NCBI RefSeq assembly: GCF_033807715.1
Contig: NC_084607.1
Location: 15,019,941 to 15,083,940 of the forward strand
DNA length: 64,000 nucleotides
Direction of reading: 5' to 3'
Origin: Cololabis saira
Lineage: Eukaryota > Chordata > Actinopteri > Beloniformes > Belonidae
The notes beneath the pieces are model-generated. The model saw only the letters and a list, made by a program, of their open reading frames with translations. It had not been told where the DNA came from and searched no databases. Within the stretch, counting starts at the first letter, position 1, and each line of letters begins with the position of its first letter. Positions 1 through 13,200 of this stretch are shown here, piece after piece. The position numbers were made by a program, and so were the translations under genes.

Positions 1-2999
1 AGTTTTAATACCAATTCACGTACTCAGGGCTGAATAAATCTACATGTCAGGCCATCCTACCGTACTCTAGTGAGATTGACTCAAAAAAGGGGTTAATCGG
101 GGAGTCAGTCTGGGAGTTGATGAAACTGAACTGGCAATCAAAAAGGCAAAGTAATGGTATATAATTACACAATGCCGATTTACTTCACAGTTTACCGATT
201 CTTACTCATCCGGTAACAATAAAGAAAATCAGACCAACCTCTAATTTTGGACCACCCCTTTTGCTTCTGCAGTAATCTGTTCGTCATTTATTGCACCTAT
301 AATTGATACTGTCTCCGTTCCATCTCAGACACAAATGCATTTTTCCTATTTCGTTGCTGTTTCATCTCAAGTTGTTCAGTACAATTCTACAAAAGGTTAC
401 ACAGCTTGGAAACTATTCCCCGGTTGAACTGTACAAAACCAGTCTTTGGCCCCAGGTGGTTCATGTCATGAACAATGAACATCTTTTGGAAGCAGAAAAA
501 AAAGAAAAAGGAAAAAAGCCTGACAGGTACAAAACAGCAATACACCTGAGACAGTCTGGCCATAAACCAGAGACTGTTTTAGCCTTAAGTGTTTTCACAG
601 ATCACATTTTTCCTGCAAGACATAATGAGGAATGAGGATTTAACTGGAGCATTGCTTTAAACTTCAGCTCTTTCATTTATTCATGTTTATCCCAGAAACA
701 CACTTAGGAAACAATAGAGGGAAGAATCTCGGTTTACTCATCAGAACATATCAGAGAGACAGAGTGATAAAATAAGCAATTAACACTGTCATGTTGCTCA
801 TTGAGCTTTACTGTTCCCTCTCAGCATGCATGTCCAATATTGATTTCTCAATCCACCTTGATCCTAATTATGTTCTGAATAATACCTAGTCACACAAATG
901 GAAAGCAGTGCCTTATGGGAGCAGGATGCTAAACATAGTCTACAAGAGTGTTCATTATAATCTTCTGGGGTCCTTTGATTTAGCACTGAAATTTGTATGA
1001 CTGTCGGAGTTGGAATAGCATAGTCATTTACAAACCTAAGTCTCTTGGGGAAGGGGTATTTAGGCAACAAACCCCTAATGAACAAACATTGTAGTAAAAA
1101 TAGACAGAACACGCTGTCCCTCTCTTAACAGAGACAAGATTGGGACAGATTGTAATTAGGCAAAGCAGTCCTGAATTTGTATCCTGTTCTTCCACAGCCA
1201 TACTTTTGTGATCTCTAAAAAAATGTCTGTTGCATTGTCTCACTGAAAAATGCATGGATGTCCCTTCAAAAGTATACAATGCGGTCCTCCAGACAAAATG
1301 TTGCTCTCAAATTTCAATGTACTTTTCTGCGTTAATGCTGCCTTCTCAGAAATGTTAATCATCGTTGCCAGTGACCCCGACACCAACACATACAATCACA
1401 GAGCCTAGCTTTTGCAATTTTGCTGAGAACAGTATGAATGTACTCTTGTTTAATGGTGTGCATATTTTTTCCAAAGAAAGATAGATTTTCACTGAATTCT
1501 GACTAATCCCAGCTGCCTCCGAGCCCAGAGAAGTTTATGCTGCATCTGGACAGTATTTACAAATGTAACTCAATTTTAGTGCTTGACTACAGAGTGAAAT
1601 TTTGTTCACAATGAAATAAATAAATAGATAAATACTACATTTGGTAAATATGACAATGAAATTAAACATAGAAATAAAATCTTTATTTTTTAAATCACAA
1701 CGTATTTATGTCATGACACTTTTATTTTATAATGGTATATTTTTTTATTTGTGATACTTTTATTTTGTAATCTGATACCTGTAAAAGTTGTTAGTTTTGC
1801 CGCTAGTTGCTTTTTGGAAACAAACAAAGAAGCAGACAATAAAGATGCTAGAGGGATCTGAGAATAGGCTAAACATCGCCTCACTGTCTAAGTTGCCAAC
1901 ACGATCCACGAAGCTGAAGCATGTTTCCGATATGTCAGACGCCAACAGATCCCCTTCATTGTTCGGAAAGCAAATAATGACATCACTCAAAACTATTTCA
2001 ATTTACATGATTTTGGTCACTAACGAAATGTTATGTTCTTTTTCACATAATAATAAACCTAGGGCTTGACAAGATGTGGTATATAGGACTGTAAATGTAT
2101 GCTGTAGGTCTATATGAAGACTAGTCACTTAAAATAAATGCTTTTCGTCACTTATGTCACTATGCACTCCCTTACTTCTGACATCAAACCCAGAACCTTG
2201 CCAGTATGGATGGAAGTGTTTAAGTACCAAACATTTGAGTCACTGAGAGAAACCACATACCATCCCTTCCCACAGGGACATGCCCAACCCCCGAAACTAA
2301 ATGCGGCTACAGTCTAGTTTTATAGTTATTACTGTGTACTGTGTCAATGGATTTAGTTTGCTTCCTGTTGCTCTTCACGGATGTGCCTTAATCTCTTTCC
2401 ATCAGGATTTCTCTTTTTTTTTTCCTTTGCATGTTAAGTGATTAAGAAGATATAAACAGATGCACCTGCACCAAGAGCAAAGGATTTGATCTCTTTGAAG
2501 CATGGTTAGGCAGCTCATCACGCTTTGAGGAGTCATATAAAGTGCAAATCGTCAGACTTTGCAGTAGGTTAATGATGTTAATTGCCTTTCAACATTCTGG
2601 TACTCCTGTTTGTTGTAATATTAGCAATGTTACATTCAAGTCCAAGTGTCCTTTACTGTATTTTCTGTACATTCTTATGCCTCCAGGGCAGGTACTATAT
2701 GAAGTTAAATTAATTAGTGTGGCTCGCTTTCATCTTATTGGCCTGAACTATCATAAGTAATTGATAAAACAGCCATCACAGTTATCTGCTGTGTAAGCAC
2801 CAATGAATTAGTGCTTAACACTAAACAGCAGGAAGTGCTTACTTCCAAAATGTTATCTACTGACTTTAAATCACTTACCATTAGTAACAGATTAACTTTG
2901 GCACCACTGTCATTCCATGCTAACGCAAAAAAGTGATTCATTGCACTGAGAACGGAATACCATTAACATTTTCACTGCTTCATAATGCTTTATATCTTT
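1..2999. other. AT-rich stretch without recognisable gene
   Basis: Open frames here are at most about 110 codons, lack recognisable domains and are not flanked by convincing splice signals. Base composition is evenly AT-rich, with short A/T runs. I see no terminal repeats, tRNA-like boxes or tandem arrays. It could be intergenic or intronic; the sequence alone does not decide. Confidence 0.5.
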
Positions 3000-3192
3000 C
3001 ATTAAAGCAGGGGTCTCGGACTGCAGTCCCCGAGGGCTGTAGTCCTGCATGTTTTAGACGTTTCCCTGCTTCAGCACACCGTGATAAAAGGAGGAGTTTC
3101 AACAACAGAGCTGTCCAGACCTTGATGACGAAGCTGCTGACGACCGTTAATTAGAATCAGGTGTGTGGATGCAAGAAGACATCTAAAACATG

Positions 3193-3632
3193 CCGGTGTT
3201 CTGCCAATTTCTGCTGCTTTGCCAAAAAATGCTACCTTTGTAGAGCTACAATTTTACTGTGTTTTAGTCCCTAGCCCACTCCCTTTCCCCCCAAGTGGTC
3301 CTTGGCACTTGCCAGGCCGTTATAGTAAATAAGAATGTGTTCTTAATTACCTGCCTGGCTAAATAAAGGCCAATGACTGAATGAATATCAAATAAAGCGA
3401 TAGAATAGTTTTTTTTTCTCTCTTTATCGTATAATGTTCACAAAGTGTAATGCAATTCATGTCATGGGTAGTGTATTTTGAAGGATCAAATACTCAACAT
3501 CCCATATTATCAATTTTACATCGTTCAAGAAATGATTGGCGTGGCAATCAAACTTTGAAAATCGACTGTGCGCATGCGCAGAACCACAAAGTAGCATTTC
3601 TCGGCAGGGAGCAAGGATTGGCAGAACACCGG
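3193..3632. mobile_element. Inverted-repeat element nested in the hAT MITE
   Basis: Two arms of about 47 bp at 3193-3240 and 3586-3632 are inverted copies at roughly 80% identity. Both outer ends read CCGGTGTTCTGCCAAT inward. The arms interrupt the hAT sequence between its left body and its right terminal block. Whether the outermost CCGGTGT belongs to the insert or to the host element is unclear, so no target duplication is claimed. I cannot assign a superfamily. Confidence 0.55.
3265..3385 (+). repeat. LINE/SINE 3'-end-like fragment
   Basis: The stretch around CTTGCCAGGCCGTTATAGTA, then AATAAGAATGTGTTCTTAAT and CCTGGCTAAATAAAGG, resembles a 3'-terminal block I associate with L2-type LINEs and their SINE partners in ray-finned fish, ending in AATAAA-like triplets. 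It lies inside the nested inverted-repeat element, so it is a third layer or part of that element's body. The assignment comes from recognition only. Confidence 0.4.
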
Positions 3633-3927
3633 ATTGCGCCCCTCAAGGACCGGAGTCCGAGCCCCCTGTCTTAAAGCCAATGTTTAGTCCAGTTTCTTTT
3701 GCCAATTTAGAAGAAACTACACCTCTTCTGCCAACGCAGGGAAAACAGACGTGTTGATTACAAAAGCCAAAATTCCAAATTAGCTGAAAATCTACAATAA
3801 ATGCTGCAAAACATAACCAACGATTGATTCATCCATTTCCTATAACCACTTGTTCTTGTTCACGGCCATGGAGGGGCTGAAGCTGAGTCTAGGTGTCATG
3901 GAGCTAGAGTCAGGGTAGACCCTCAAC

Positions 3928-4010
3928 CAGTCAAGTCAAATCAGATTTATTTCTATAACACATTTAAAAACAACCAATGTCGGCCAAAGTGCTTTACAGG
4001 CGAACAGAAA
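3928..4010 (-). repeat. LINE 3' tail, minus strand
   Basis: Read on the minus strand this gives TAAAGCACTTTGGCC, then GGTTGTTTTTAAATGTG, then a TATAGAAATAAAT end followed by a short TTGACTTGACT tail. That layout is typical of truncated fish LINE copies: 3' UTR, then a short tandem tail. Only the last 80 bp or so is kept. I believe the family is RTE/Rex3-like, but this is not certain. Confidence 0.5.
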
Positions 4011-5437
4011 CAAAAACATTCCCACCTTTTGCTGACTTTGGGCTGTGAAGTAGAGGACAGGCACCTTCTTCGGACTGCAGAAGGCCGTGATCCTTGGTGA
4101 AAGCAGACAGAGGACTGAACGTGGAGCCTTTGTAAGTTTTCTGAATGCACAGCTGGAGAGTGGAGGCAGAATGAATGCGAGATCTTCTGTGTTTCTTTAT
4201 GCCTCTGGGTGAAAGTGGCTAATGAAAACCACATTATAAACAAAAGTGATGGTTTATGAATTCATTTAATTTTGAGAAAAAAAAACTGGATCTCCAAGTC
4301 AATAAATTTCTTCTAGTTTTAGTTTCCACATGTTTACCAGTTAATTAATTATGCTAAGCTGAATAATTGAAGTCACAATGAGACAGGGAACTAGTTGAGC
4401 TCTGAGGATCAACATTTGTGTTTTTGTCCTCAACAAAAAATGTTCTTCACACTTGAGGTTGTGTGATGACTAATAAAAGTGGAATAGCTGTGCTAGCAGT
4501 GGTTTTAGGAGAGACAACATTGAACATTTCTTTCATCAAACCACTAATTGCAAGGATTAATTAGCTGCAGTTGTGAAGTTGAGAAGTGGGTCTTGCAGGA
4601 GTATCTTCATTTTGAAGTGGGAAAACCTTGATAAGCTTCATACAATGACTCTCCACAATTTTACAAGTTTCTGCTTTATGCCTGTGAAAATATGAAAATG
4701 AATGTGACGACAAAAAAACACTTTTAACCTGAATTTAACTTGAATTTCAGAATAAAAATAAGCCATCCTTCCAGGTTTTCTTAATGGATACCTGAGACTT
4801 ATTTCAAGTTCGGGATTTATTTGTTGTTGTAAATGCTGACCCTTTTAGAAAGCACTCGTCAATACTTTAACGTATATAGGAACCAGTGGGAAAATAAATG
4901 TGGCAGAATGAAATTCAGAGCCTCCTGCAGGCTTTTGTGTCCATCTCATTGAAGCAGCTGTTAATGGACGTAGCAGCTGCACGTAGCTAATGCAGTACTT
5001 GGCCTCCTTTGGCTTCTGCCCTACTTTTAAAACACTCACTGTAAGACATTTCAATCAGGTGCTGTGTACCATATTTACCTGACAGCTTAGCACCTCAATC
5101 AAGAAAAGTCACATTAATGAAATGCACAGTTACTGAACCGTGATGGGCAGTGGGCCAAAATCCAAAGCATGCTGGAGAATGAGATGCATTAAAACTTGGT
5201 TGAGTTTGACTCCAGTTGATCCAGTATTGGATCATTGCATTGCCTTAGATAATCGTGTGAGGTTCCACTTCCTGTACCTCCCTCATGCCGTTCAGGGTCA
5301 CGGAGTAAGCTGGAAACAGTCAACAAAGTAATCCGCCCATCACAAGGCCACATGGGGACAGTTTAACTATGCAGAATCATCAATTAAGCTAATATTTTTG
5401 TTTGTTTGTGTGTTTTTTTTTTGTTTTTTTTTATATT
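4011..5437. other. Stretch without recognisable gene
   Basis: No supported gene, inverted repeat or array is seen. Open frames are all below 100 codons and unrecognised. A few poly-A and poly-T runs are present. Confidence 0.45.
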
Positions 5438-5700
5438 TTTATCCCAATTTTTTTCCCCATTTTATCATCCAATGCTCCTAGCTAAGTGACAGTCCTGGGC
5501 ATTGCTCCCCTCTACCAACCCCGGGAGGGCCCTGCACTGAGCTCAGCTCTCCTCCTTAACCTGAGGAGTGAGCAGGCCGCATCTTTTCATCATACAGGGT
5601 GGGGCTTCTCTGGCCGGACGTCGTGCGTGGAAGGATCACGTTTTTCCGGCCGGATCATCCCCACCCCATCTGGCGCCCCGGTTGGCCAGAGGGGGCATGT
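5438..5700. repeat. Dispersed fish repeat (unclassified), GC-rich block
   Basis: A GC-rich block stands out from its AT-rich surroundings. It contains ATCCAATGCTCCTAGCTAA, then a CCCCGGGAGGGCCCTGCACT block, then GAGTGAGCAGGCCGCATC. I recognise this as a sequence type recurring in fish genomes but cannot place it in a superfamily. Overlapping open frames in three registers come from the low stop density of GC-rich DNA and are not taken as genes. Confidence 0.4.
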
Positions 5701-5734
5701 ATAGCCCAGGACTGTTGCATGTTTTTGTGAGGGT

Positions 5735-5945
5735 AGCTCACATTGCTACCCAAGGGAACACGGGGAGGACATGGAAACTCCACACAGAAAGGGCCTTTCT
5801 CCAACCCCACCCAGGGTGTGGGAGCTGAAGTCATGGGGGAACTTAACACACACTCAGTGCCCACAGCATCCCTGGCAGGAATTGAACCCAGGACCTTCTT
5901 GCTGTGAGACGGCTGCACTACCAGCTGCTTGTTTGTTTTAGTGAG
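5735..5945 (-). repeat. tRNA-like SINE fragment, minus strand, diverged
   Basis: The minus strand carries GGTTCAATTCC, close to the RNA polymerase III box B consensus, shortly after a CTCACAGCAAGAAGGTCCTG block. On the plus strand CATGGAAACTCCACACAGAA appears, the usual neighbour of box B in a common teleost repeat. A clear box A is not seen. A diverged plus-strand relative lies near 47.65-47.87 kb. Confidence 0.5.
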
Positions 5946-6079
5946 GACGCCAGAGTACCTGAAGAAAACCCATACAGGGCAGGGGGAGGAATACCCCGTA
6001 CTAGCTTTTAAGCATGGTGGTAGAGGAGGGATGTACATTTTTCTCACAGTCAAATCAAAAGCCCAATCAAAAGGACCTG

Positions 6080-6240
6080 CGGCCTATTTCAGAAAGGAGA
6101 TTTAACAAACTCTGTTAAAATATTAACTAAGACTCAACAAACCCTCTGATGAGAAACCCAGAGTTATCGGTTCCTAATCAGGTTAATCACGTTAACCACT
6201 ATTATAAAATCCCAATACCAACGGAACTCTAAAACTTTAA
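6080..6240. repeat. MITE end-like fragment
   Basis: GGCCTATTTCAGAAAGGAGA followed by TTTAACAAACTCTG and GAGAAACCCAGAGTTATC resembles the left end of a common fish MITE that I associate with PIF/Harbinger. A related piece with GAAACAGGGTTTAAGTTACC lies at about 6869-6888. The right terminus and target duplication were not found, so only the fragment is listed. Confidence 0.35.
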
Positions 6241-8422
6241 ATCACCATGGCAACGGCAATTGAATAAAGGAGATCCTTCTACTTTTGTTCACTTGAATTA
6301 GATCTAAATAAGTCTTAATTGCAATCATAATGAATTTGAGCCTCCGTCTAAAAGTAAAGGTAACACGGCTGCAGCATGGAAGTAAAGAAAAATAGAAGGA
6401 AAGAGTGTTGGAGAAACTGTAGAGAGAGTGAATGTGCAATTTAAATATTTAATGGCTTGTAGAATATTGCCTGAGTGACAGGTGGTGCTTATTGCACCTA
6501 AGATTCACCATCATGTAGGCTGCGATAGGTGATTTTGGTCATGACTCAGTCACGCATGTAGGTAACAGGCATAAACAGTCACACAAAAAAAACAAAGAAA
6601 AATCAGCACGGTAGGACAAACTATCTCTTCAGAGCCTCAAGATCCTTTCCCAATGCTAATGAAGGACATGCTTTTCTTGAGAAACAGATCTGAAATGTGC
6701 ATTATAAGAACTAGCATTGCTACCTAGTGTTTGGTGGTATATTTACAGAGCAACATGAGAAACAATGGATGGATGTAAACACCAATGTTGACGTAGATCT
6801 GACCAGAAGGCTATGTGTATAGTTGCTACATAAAAGCTTAAATCAGGCATAAGTTACCACAGTTTCTGAAACAGGGTTTAAGTTACCTTGCAGTTTGAAT
6901 CAGAAAACCCTGAGAGTTTCTTTCATATCACCTTTAACATATTCTGGTGTCACTAAACCCACTTTTTGAAATAAATCCCTGGTGAGGACCAGTGACTATT
7001 GTTGTTAAAAGTATGGTGCCATGTATAACCTTATCATTTAGAGATAATTTTTTTTCATGACTGTATGTTTCTTCTTATTTGTTTTAATCAGGCCTAATCT
7101 GTTATGGGATGAATGCTTGAAAGGGTTGTATGCGTTTGTCTTGCAACCGTACTGTACCCTCTACTTTTAACAAGGTAAATGAAACAAACATCTGCTTCCA
7201 CATACAGTACACATGGCTACATCAAAGTTTATTGAAATTCTTGAGGCATTTAGAGAGTGTGAGGACTTTCTTTGAGATTTAATCATGCCTCAAATGAACA
7301 CAGCGAAAGGTTTAAGTATAATGCTCATTACAGGTCAAAGAGAGATGGTCCCTGAAGATGAAACAGCCAAATGGAGGATGTGGGTGACACCTAGAAGACC
7401 AGGTAGGTACATTAAACTGTACCTCATGCATACCAATGCTAAACAGGGCCCCAAATTTTTTATTGTGTTCCTGTTAATCAACACGACTGACAAGAGGCAG
7501 TGTGAGCTCTAGAGGCCTGGGAGGAAATCTATTAACATACAATATGCTGTTGTGCTTGTTAAAATAATGGGAAGGCTTTGGGCCGGGGGTGGCTGGGGTA
7601 GGTGCATTGTTCTCCTTGCTGTTGCTTCAGTTAATTGCAAATCTGAACACTTTAAAGCTCTACGGAAGTTTATGCAGTCTGACAAGCTTCATGAAGCCTT
7701 GAACTCCACTCTCCCAATGAATTGTGTCTCTGGGTAATCCTAATTGAACATGTATTGGCCATGCGGCTTACGTTGTTTTGGCACTTATTAATAGCAAGCC
7801 AAAGAAGAATTCTAATGTGGTTTCTACAAGTGAAATGAGAGATAAACAAGGATCCAGATCTCATTGGTCTGCCGAGGCCAATAATGCTTGACTTGTCACT
7901 ACAACTCCTCTAATTGGGCCCTTGGTGAGAACGGTATTGGGCTTTAGGGAGTGAGTGGCTTTAGTTTTAATCTATTCTTGTAAGGCAGTCGTAGTTTACT
8001 TTAGAATGTCTTCCCTCTCTAATGAAAGCTTTACAGATTACAGTCTTCCTATGAAAGTTTGTTCTCATCAAATCGACAGGTCTTGCAAAGTATTAGAGTC
8101 TGGGACAAAGAAGCTATTAAACATTTGGAATTTCCTTGAAAGTTTTCTTTAAATGGTTGTAAAGTTACTCATAAGACTAGCTGCCGATTTCTTCTTGTGG
8201 ATATTAATTCAGCATGACCACCTTTAAAAGCCATTAATGCTCCCTTATGTACATAAATAGGTACGTCCATTTCAAGCCTTGTCATAAGTCGCCGACCTGC
8301 CTTGGTTGGGCAGTGCTGAGTTCAGAGTTCCATTCTGCATTCTGACGTCAGTTTCAGAGACCGGTTGGTGGCAACGTTATTTGTACCCAAAAAAGATAAA
8401 AAAAGATGCAGTTTCAGCTAAC
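6241..8422. other. Stretch without recognisable gene
   Basis: Apart from the MITE-like piece near 6.84-6.93 kb, no feature could be supported. Open frames of 60-75 codons are unrecognised. Confidence 0.45.
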
Positions 8423-8545
8423 ATGGCAATGGTGGAGGAGATCATTATAATGCACCGTCTTAGAAAGGGACATTAAAAGAGGCCGCGGAGTAGGTGGTCT
8501 GTTCAACCATTAAAAATATTGCGGCCTGATCGCAGCATGTGAACG
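8423..8545 (+). pseudogene. Possible decayed transposase N-terminus
   Basis: From the ATG at 8423 the frame reads MAMVEEIIIMHRLRKGH, then a stop, then in the same frame KRPRSRWSVQPLKI. An acidic start followed by a cluster of arginine and lysine and a W-x-V-x-P motif is reminiscent of the N-terminal leader of PIF/Harbinger nucleases. The match is short, contains at least two stops and has no catalytic region. It may equally be chance; treat it as a pointer only. Confidence 0.22.
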
Positions 8546-9782
8546 GCGAATTCCTATTCTTCTCTGGTTTGTTCCTTATGTTGGCATTTTAGCTATACTG
8601 CTCAACACTGTTTCAGTGGTATTGCTCCGCTAGCCGTATCAAGAGACAAATTCGCAAGTGCCCTAAAAATGTACCAAATTATGGGTGCAAACGACACACG
8701 AACAAAAGGATCCATTCATCTGAGTATCCGTCATCTGCACAAAGCATGAATGGACATTTACCATAAACACCGCTTTCACTCAAAAAAAAAAAAAGACCCT
8801 AACTTTGAATAGACTTGTGAGTTTGTATAATTTTATCTGATAAGGTTTATAAAAGTTGACCACCTATCTATCAATTGTCATCGATAGGAGATCTACTTAT
8901 GAAAGACAAAATCAGTTTTATACCAGGTTGTAAATATGTTTATTTCAACTGTAGACATTTTAAGATTAAACACAGTGGAGAACGACTTACTTTTGAAACC
9001 AACCCCTAGTGGTCATTGAAAGAACAGCCCTTCTGTGTTGGCTTCAAATAGGAAAACCAGATCCAGCAAATCCACTTCTTCCTGCTTGTCTAAATCCATG
9101 TTAGGAAAATGCTGGAGAGTTCTGAAAATCATACTTAATGTTTGTAAATCCATTCACTTCACAAATGGCAAGTCTTGTTGTTCCCATTCTTTGACTGTGA
9201 TTTAATTGCATCTTGGGACATTCAAGTTTTAAGTTACACTAGAAATGATTTATAACACATCACCCCTCAAATGCCAGTTGGGAGACTTTTGAAAGCAAAA
9301 GCAACACTTGTGTCATTTTAACTTGGTTAAAGATGAAATATTCATGGACTGGTCAAAGCCGAATAAAGCATGCCAGTTGTGGGAATTTGGCTCCTTGTAG
9401 CACTACACTCACACGTCCAGCTCTCAAGGGTGTTGTAAAAACAGGCTTCAACTCTACACCTCATCTTCTCAGCAGGCAGCAGAGAGTGAGATCCCTGAGG
9501 TGAGGCGCCTTCGCCCAGCCTGCTTTCTGGTCAAGATGCAGCCGTGTCCTGTCATGTACGTCCTTCCACTGGATAGCCAAACTACGGTGTTTACACGGCA
9601 CTGTGACCTTCTTCGCTCCTTTGTCTTTAAAATTCTGGCAGGTTTAGAAATGTTCCCTATCTTTGCACCCTTGAGCTTAGGGATGGAGAGGGAACGTGTG
9701 AAATTGTCAAAAAGGTTGATTTGAGGCCAACAGAATAGTTGTTACAAAGTTCTCTTTGTGATGCAGAATCCTCCTTTTCACA

Positions 9783-10250
9783 CCGCAGTGAGGTCAAGTT
9801 TAGCCCTGTCGCCATGTTTTGTCTTGTCATTTCCTGTTTTATTCTGAAGGTCTTAACTCTCCTCTTGTTTCAGGCCCTTCCTCAAGTGTCTTGGTCTGAT
9901 TATCTCTACCTGTTCCACGTTACCCTGGGTTTAATAGTCTGCGTCTTTCTTTTTTTCCTTTGCCAGTGTGTCTTGTCAGGTTATGTTCTCTTTGGCCACA
10001 GGATTCTTGTGCTTGCTCCAAGTGAGAGTTTTTAGTTTTCTTGATTGTTGCGTCAGATAGTTTAGGTTCATAGTTATGTTTAGAATAGCCTTTTGTTTTT
10101 TCTCTGTAGCCAGAGTGAGGGTAGTTTCGTAGCCGTTTTTTTGTTCTCTTACAGTATCTTGGAGTGTCTTCCTATTGTGGAATTCACAATAAAGTTTGTT
10201 TTGTTACTCTTATCTCTGCATCCTAGCCTGGTTGTGACACCTTTAGTGAG
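9783..10250 (+). repeat. LTR-like sequence
   Basis: The block is T-rich and C/T-biased with repeated TTTCCTG, CTTGTTTCAGG and TTTTTGTTCTC words. It has a candidate polyadenylation signal in GAATTCACAATAAAGTTTG and ends near GTTGTGACACC. This is the composition and signal order of teleost Gypsy-type LTRs. No exact TG...CA boundaries or target duplication could be fixed and no adjacent internal region is recognisable, so a solo LTR is the likeliest reading. The 98-codon open frame over it is read as a by-product of T-rich sequence. Confidence 0.35.
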
Positions 10251-10259
10251 TATCCAGAA

Positions 10260-13200
10260 CGAAAACATATTCAGTAATATTTGACAGAAACACAAAGGTA
10301 TGTTGTTATAGTAAAAATGATATAGATCAGTCCAGAAAGACTGCTTTTAACAATTTAGCCATGAGTTTTGGGGCAAGCTGTAGGCAAACAACACATTCAC
10401 CAAATGCCCTTTGAGGAAGCACTTGCCAGCAGTTGGTTAAATTTGTACTTCCTTTGCAATTATTATTGTACATCAGTACAACAGTACAACAGTAACATCT
10501 GCAGCCAGCACAGCCCTTGCATCGTTACAGTGCAAACATCAGCTGTAATCCATTGATGATAAACACGTATTAGCTGCACTGAAACATGCAGGTTACCATG
10601 TGAGCTCCATCCAAGATGAACTGGGAAACAATTATACATCCCAACTCTCTCTGTGCAATGGTCACACCCTCTTTTGGGGGTAAACAAATGCTGCAAAACA
10701 ACACAGCATGGCAGCAAATTGCAAAAAAAAACAGAGGCATCGACAAGTTGCTGTCTTGTTATGTACATTGAATGATTAGGACTATAAAAAAAGACTATAA
10801 AAAGGACAGATTTGTGGCCTCAAAGAGGATATAAAACTGGAAACGGTGGTAAATGTCCAGCTGTTACATATACGTTTGTGGTAATCGCTTTATTATGAAT
10901 GAGTTAAACACATAATCACTTAATGTTAAAAGTCATTTTGGTGAATGCTTCATCGAAAATGTAGTGTCTAGGTGCCGGATCCACTTTGACAGAAGAGGAC
11001 TGAATGGAGACCTAAAAACTGCTACACTATTTCAGAGCAACTGCATATATTAACTGATGGCATTTTCAAAGAAAGACATGTACAAAAACAGCAACCTTTG
11101 TTAGAGAGCTGTTGGGTTTTTAGTGACAACTCAAAAGCATATCTGTTCTGCCATCTCTTAATTACTAGCTGAAAATACAGCACAGGGATTTGGTGCTTAA
11201 TGCCATTACCACACTGGTTAGAAGGTTCCTGGTTCCAGATCCTGGTTGGAGCATATTGGAGAGTAAAGTTTGGATGTTTACTCACCATGAAATGAAGGCT
11301 TCATGACATATAATTTCACCAATGACACACATGAACGAAAGTCCAATCAAAGCATTTGCAACATATCATGATACTTTTATTTTTCTTGTGAGACACAGAA
11401 GAAAAGATAAACTAGAGTTGCTCATTTGAATACAGGTGTGTCAAAGAAATAACATTTTTGTTTAAAACAATACACGGTTTGGGGCTTGGAAGGGATATAT
11501 TGATTTGGCCTTTGTATGAAGGGTCAAGAAATGATTTTTTTTTTTTTTTTTTTAATAAAAAAAAAACAGAAAATGAACATTTGGTTGCCAAAGGAAGGAC
11601 AACTGAGTGAAAAGGTGAGTTGTTTTATTGATCTAATACAAGCGGTAGCAGAGCCTTGGGTTATATTGGACCCAGGACTCAGAAACTTCACATCAGGGAA
11701 CAGAGCAATTTCTGGCTGTTACTGAGAGTGGGTGTGTCTCTGCAGCTGTATTCCTCCCCAGGTGCAACAGGATTACAGCTCTTTCATAAATGTTCTCACC
11801 GCCGCCCCTACGCCAGTGAGCATTGGACTCCAAAACAGCCTTACCCCAGCGGTGGAAGAAATGATGATGGTCCCTAAATCATAGGTTCATAAGGGAATAT
11901 TCCTGAGGAAGTTGGCGTGTAGAAATCAATTTTCTAGCTTAACAAGTAAAACACCATTCCTTTTTACATTTATTTCTTGAGCAAGTTCAATCTCTTACAC
12001 AATCTGTACATATTGATTCACAAATATATAGAATTTATTTATAGGTAAAATATTATAAATTAAAAAAGGCTGTATCAGTCTTAAGGAGCTTCAGTTTTCT
12101 ATCATACTAATGTGCTTTTAAATCTGAAGTTACTACATGAATCTATGATTGTTCAAATAAAGACCTGCTGTGAATGTGATGAAGACATTAGCTGCTGTTA
12201 GTCGTAATTCAGTGGATCCTGCCTGTACCCCCACTCCTCCGCAGACATCCCACACAGTTATCAGGCTCCATGAATAATCTATTCAGAGCACTCCACCAGT
12301 GTGATAATATGTTGGAGGGACCTGCCATTTAATGATACACTTGTGATTCTGTGTATAATAGCTTTACAGGCACTGAAAAGAGCACAGTTTGATAGCATTG
12401 CATTTTACTTTGCAGTTTAGATGTCCATAAAGCCACATTTTTATATTCATTGACAAGTTTATGACAGTTATTTTAATTTATTTTGTATTTGTTTTGCATG
12501 TTTGACATGTGTGTATCAAATACAAAGGACAGACTTTCTACATCACATATTGGTATACTATAAAACTATAAAAATGCAGTCCTGGGCTTTTGAACATCTT
12601 TAGCTGTATTGTTTTGATTTCATGAACTTCACTTTACTGGTTTTGCTTCACTCTGATAATGAAATTGTTTCTAGCAGCAGCAGGCATCTTTTCTTTCTGA
12701 CAAGATAAAGTTAAGTTGCTGAGCAATCAAAAGCTGGGCCATTTGTTTTCCACCAGAGTTGATAATGACCAAACAGCCTTTTGATTTACATTCAGTATAT
12801 GGCATATTTGTCCAAATGTGACTGCAAATCAATGCTAATGTTTGCCTTTATTTGTTGGTTATGACAGCGAAGAGTTGATCAGTAGTTTTAAAATGATAAT
12901 ATTATGTGTTGTTTGCTTTCAGCTCAGGCTGAACAGCTTCCTTCAGAAGCTTCTGGCCCGGTATGTGTAGCAAAGTTAATGCCAAATTTTGTTGTAAAGT
13001 AAGATTCATTCATATGCAGGCTCATGCGCGTTTTCAAAAATAACTACTGGTCAGAACTGAAGCAATGCTAGTTCCTCGCCTGAGGTAGGTTAATGAATGC
13101 AGCACTGTGTACAAATGTTGTGTTTTGAAATCTTTGAATGTCCATGTCGTTAACATAGGCACACAGATTTTCGGAAAATGGCAATTCAATTATTTACAAG

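Larger units (their letters stand above)
3008..3668. mobile_element. Non-autonomous hAT element, interrupted by a second insertion
   Basis: The left end begins CAGGGGTCTCGGACT and the right end, read in reverse complement, begins CAGGGGGCTCGGACT. About 19 of the first 22 bases match. The flanks are CATTAAAG on the left and TCTTAAAG on the right, an 8-bp target duplication with two mismatches, which is the length expected for hAT. Apart from the insert, the body is only about 220 bp, so no transposase is encoded; it is a MITE-like derivative. Family membership rests on the CAG-type ends and 8-bp duplication; no coding sequence confirms it. Confidence 0.75.

Noticed and set aside
5655..6053. 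132-codon minus-strand frame
   Set aside because: Overlaps a dispersed GC-rich repeat and a SINE-like fragment; no domain.
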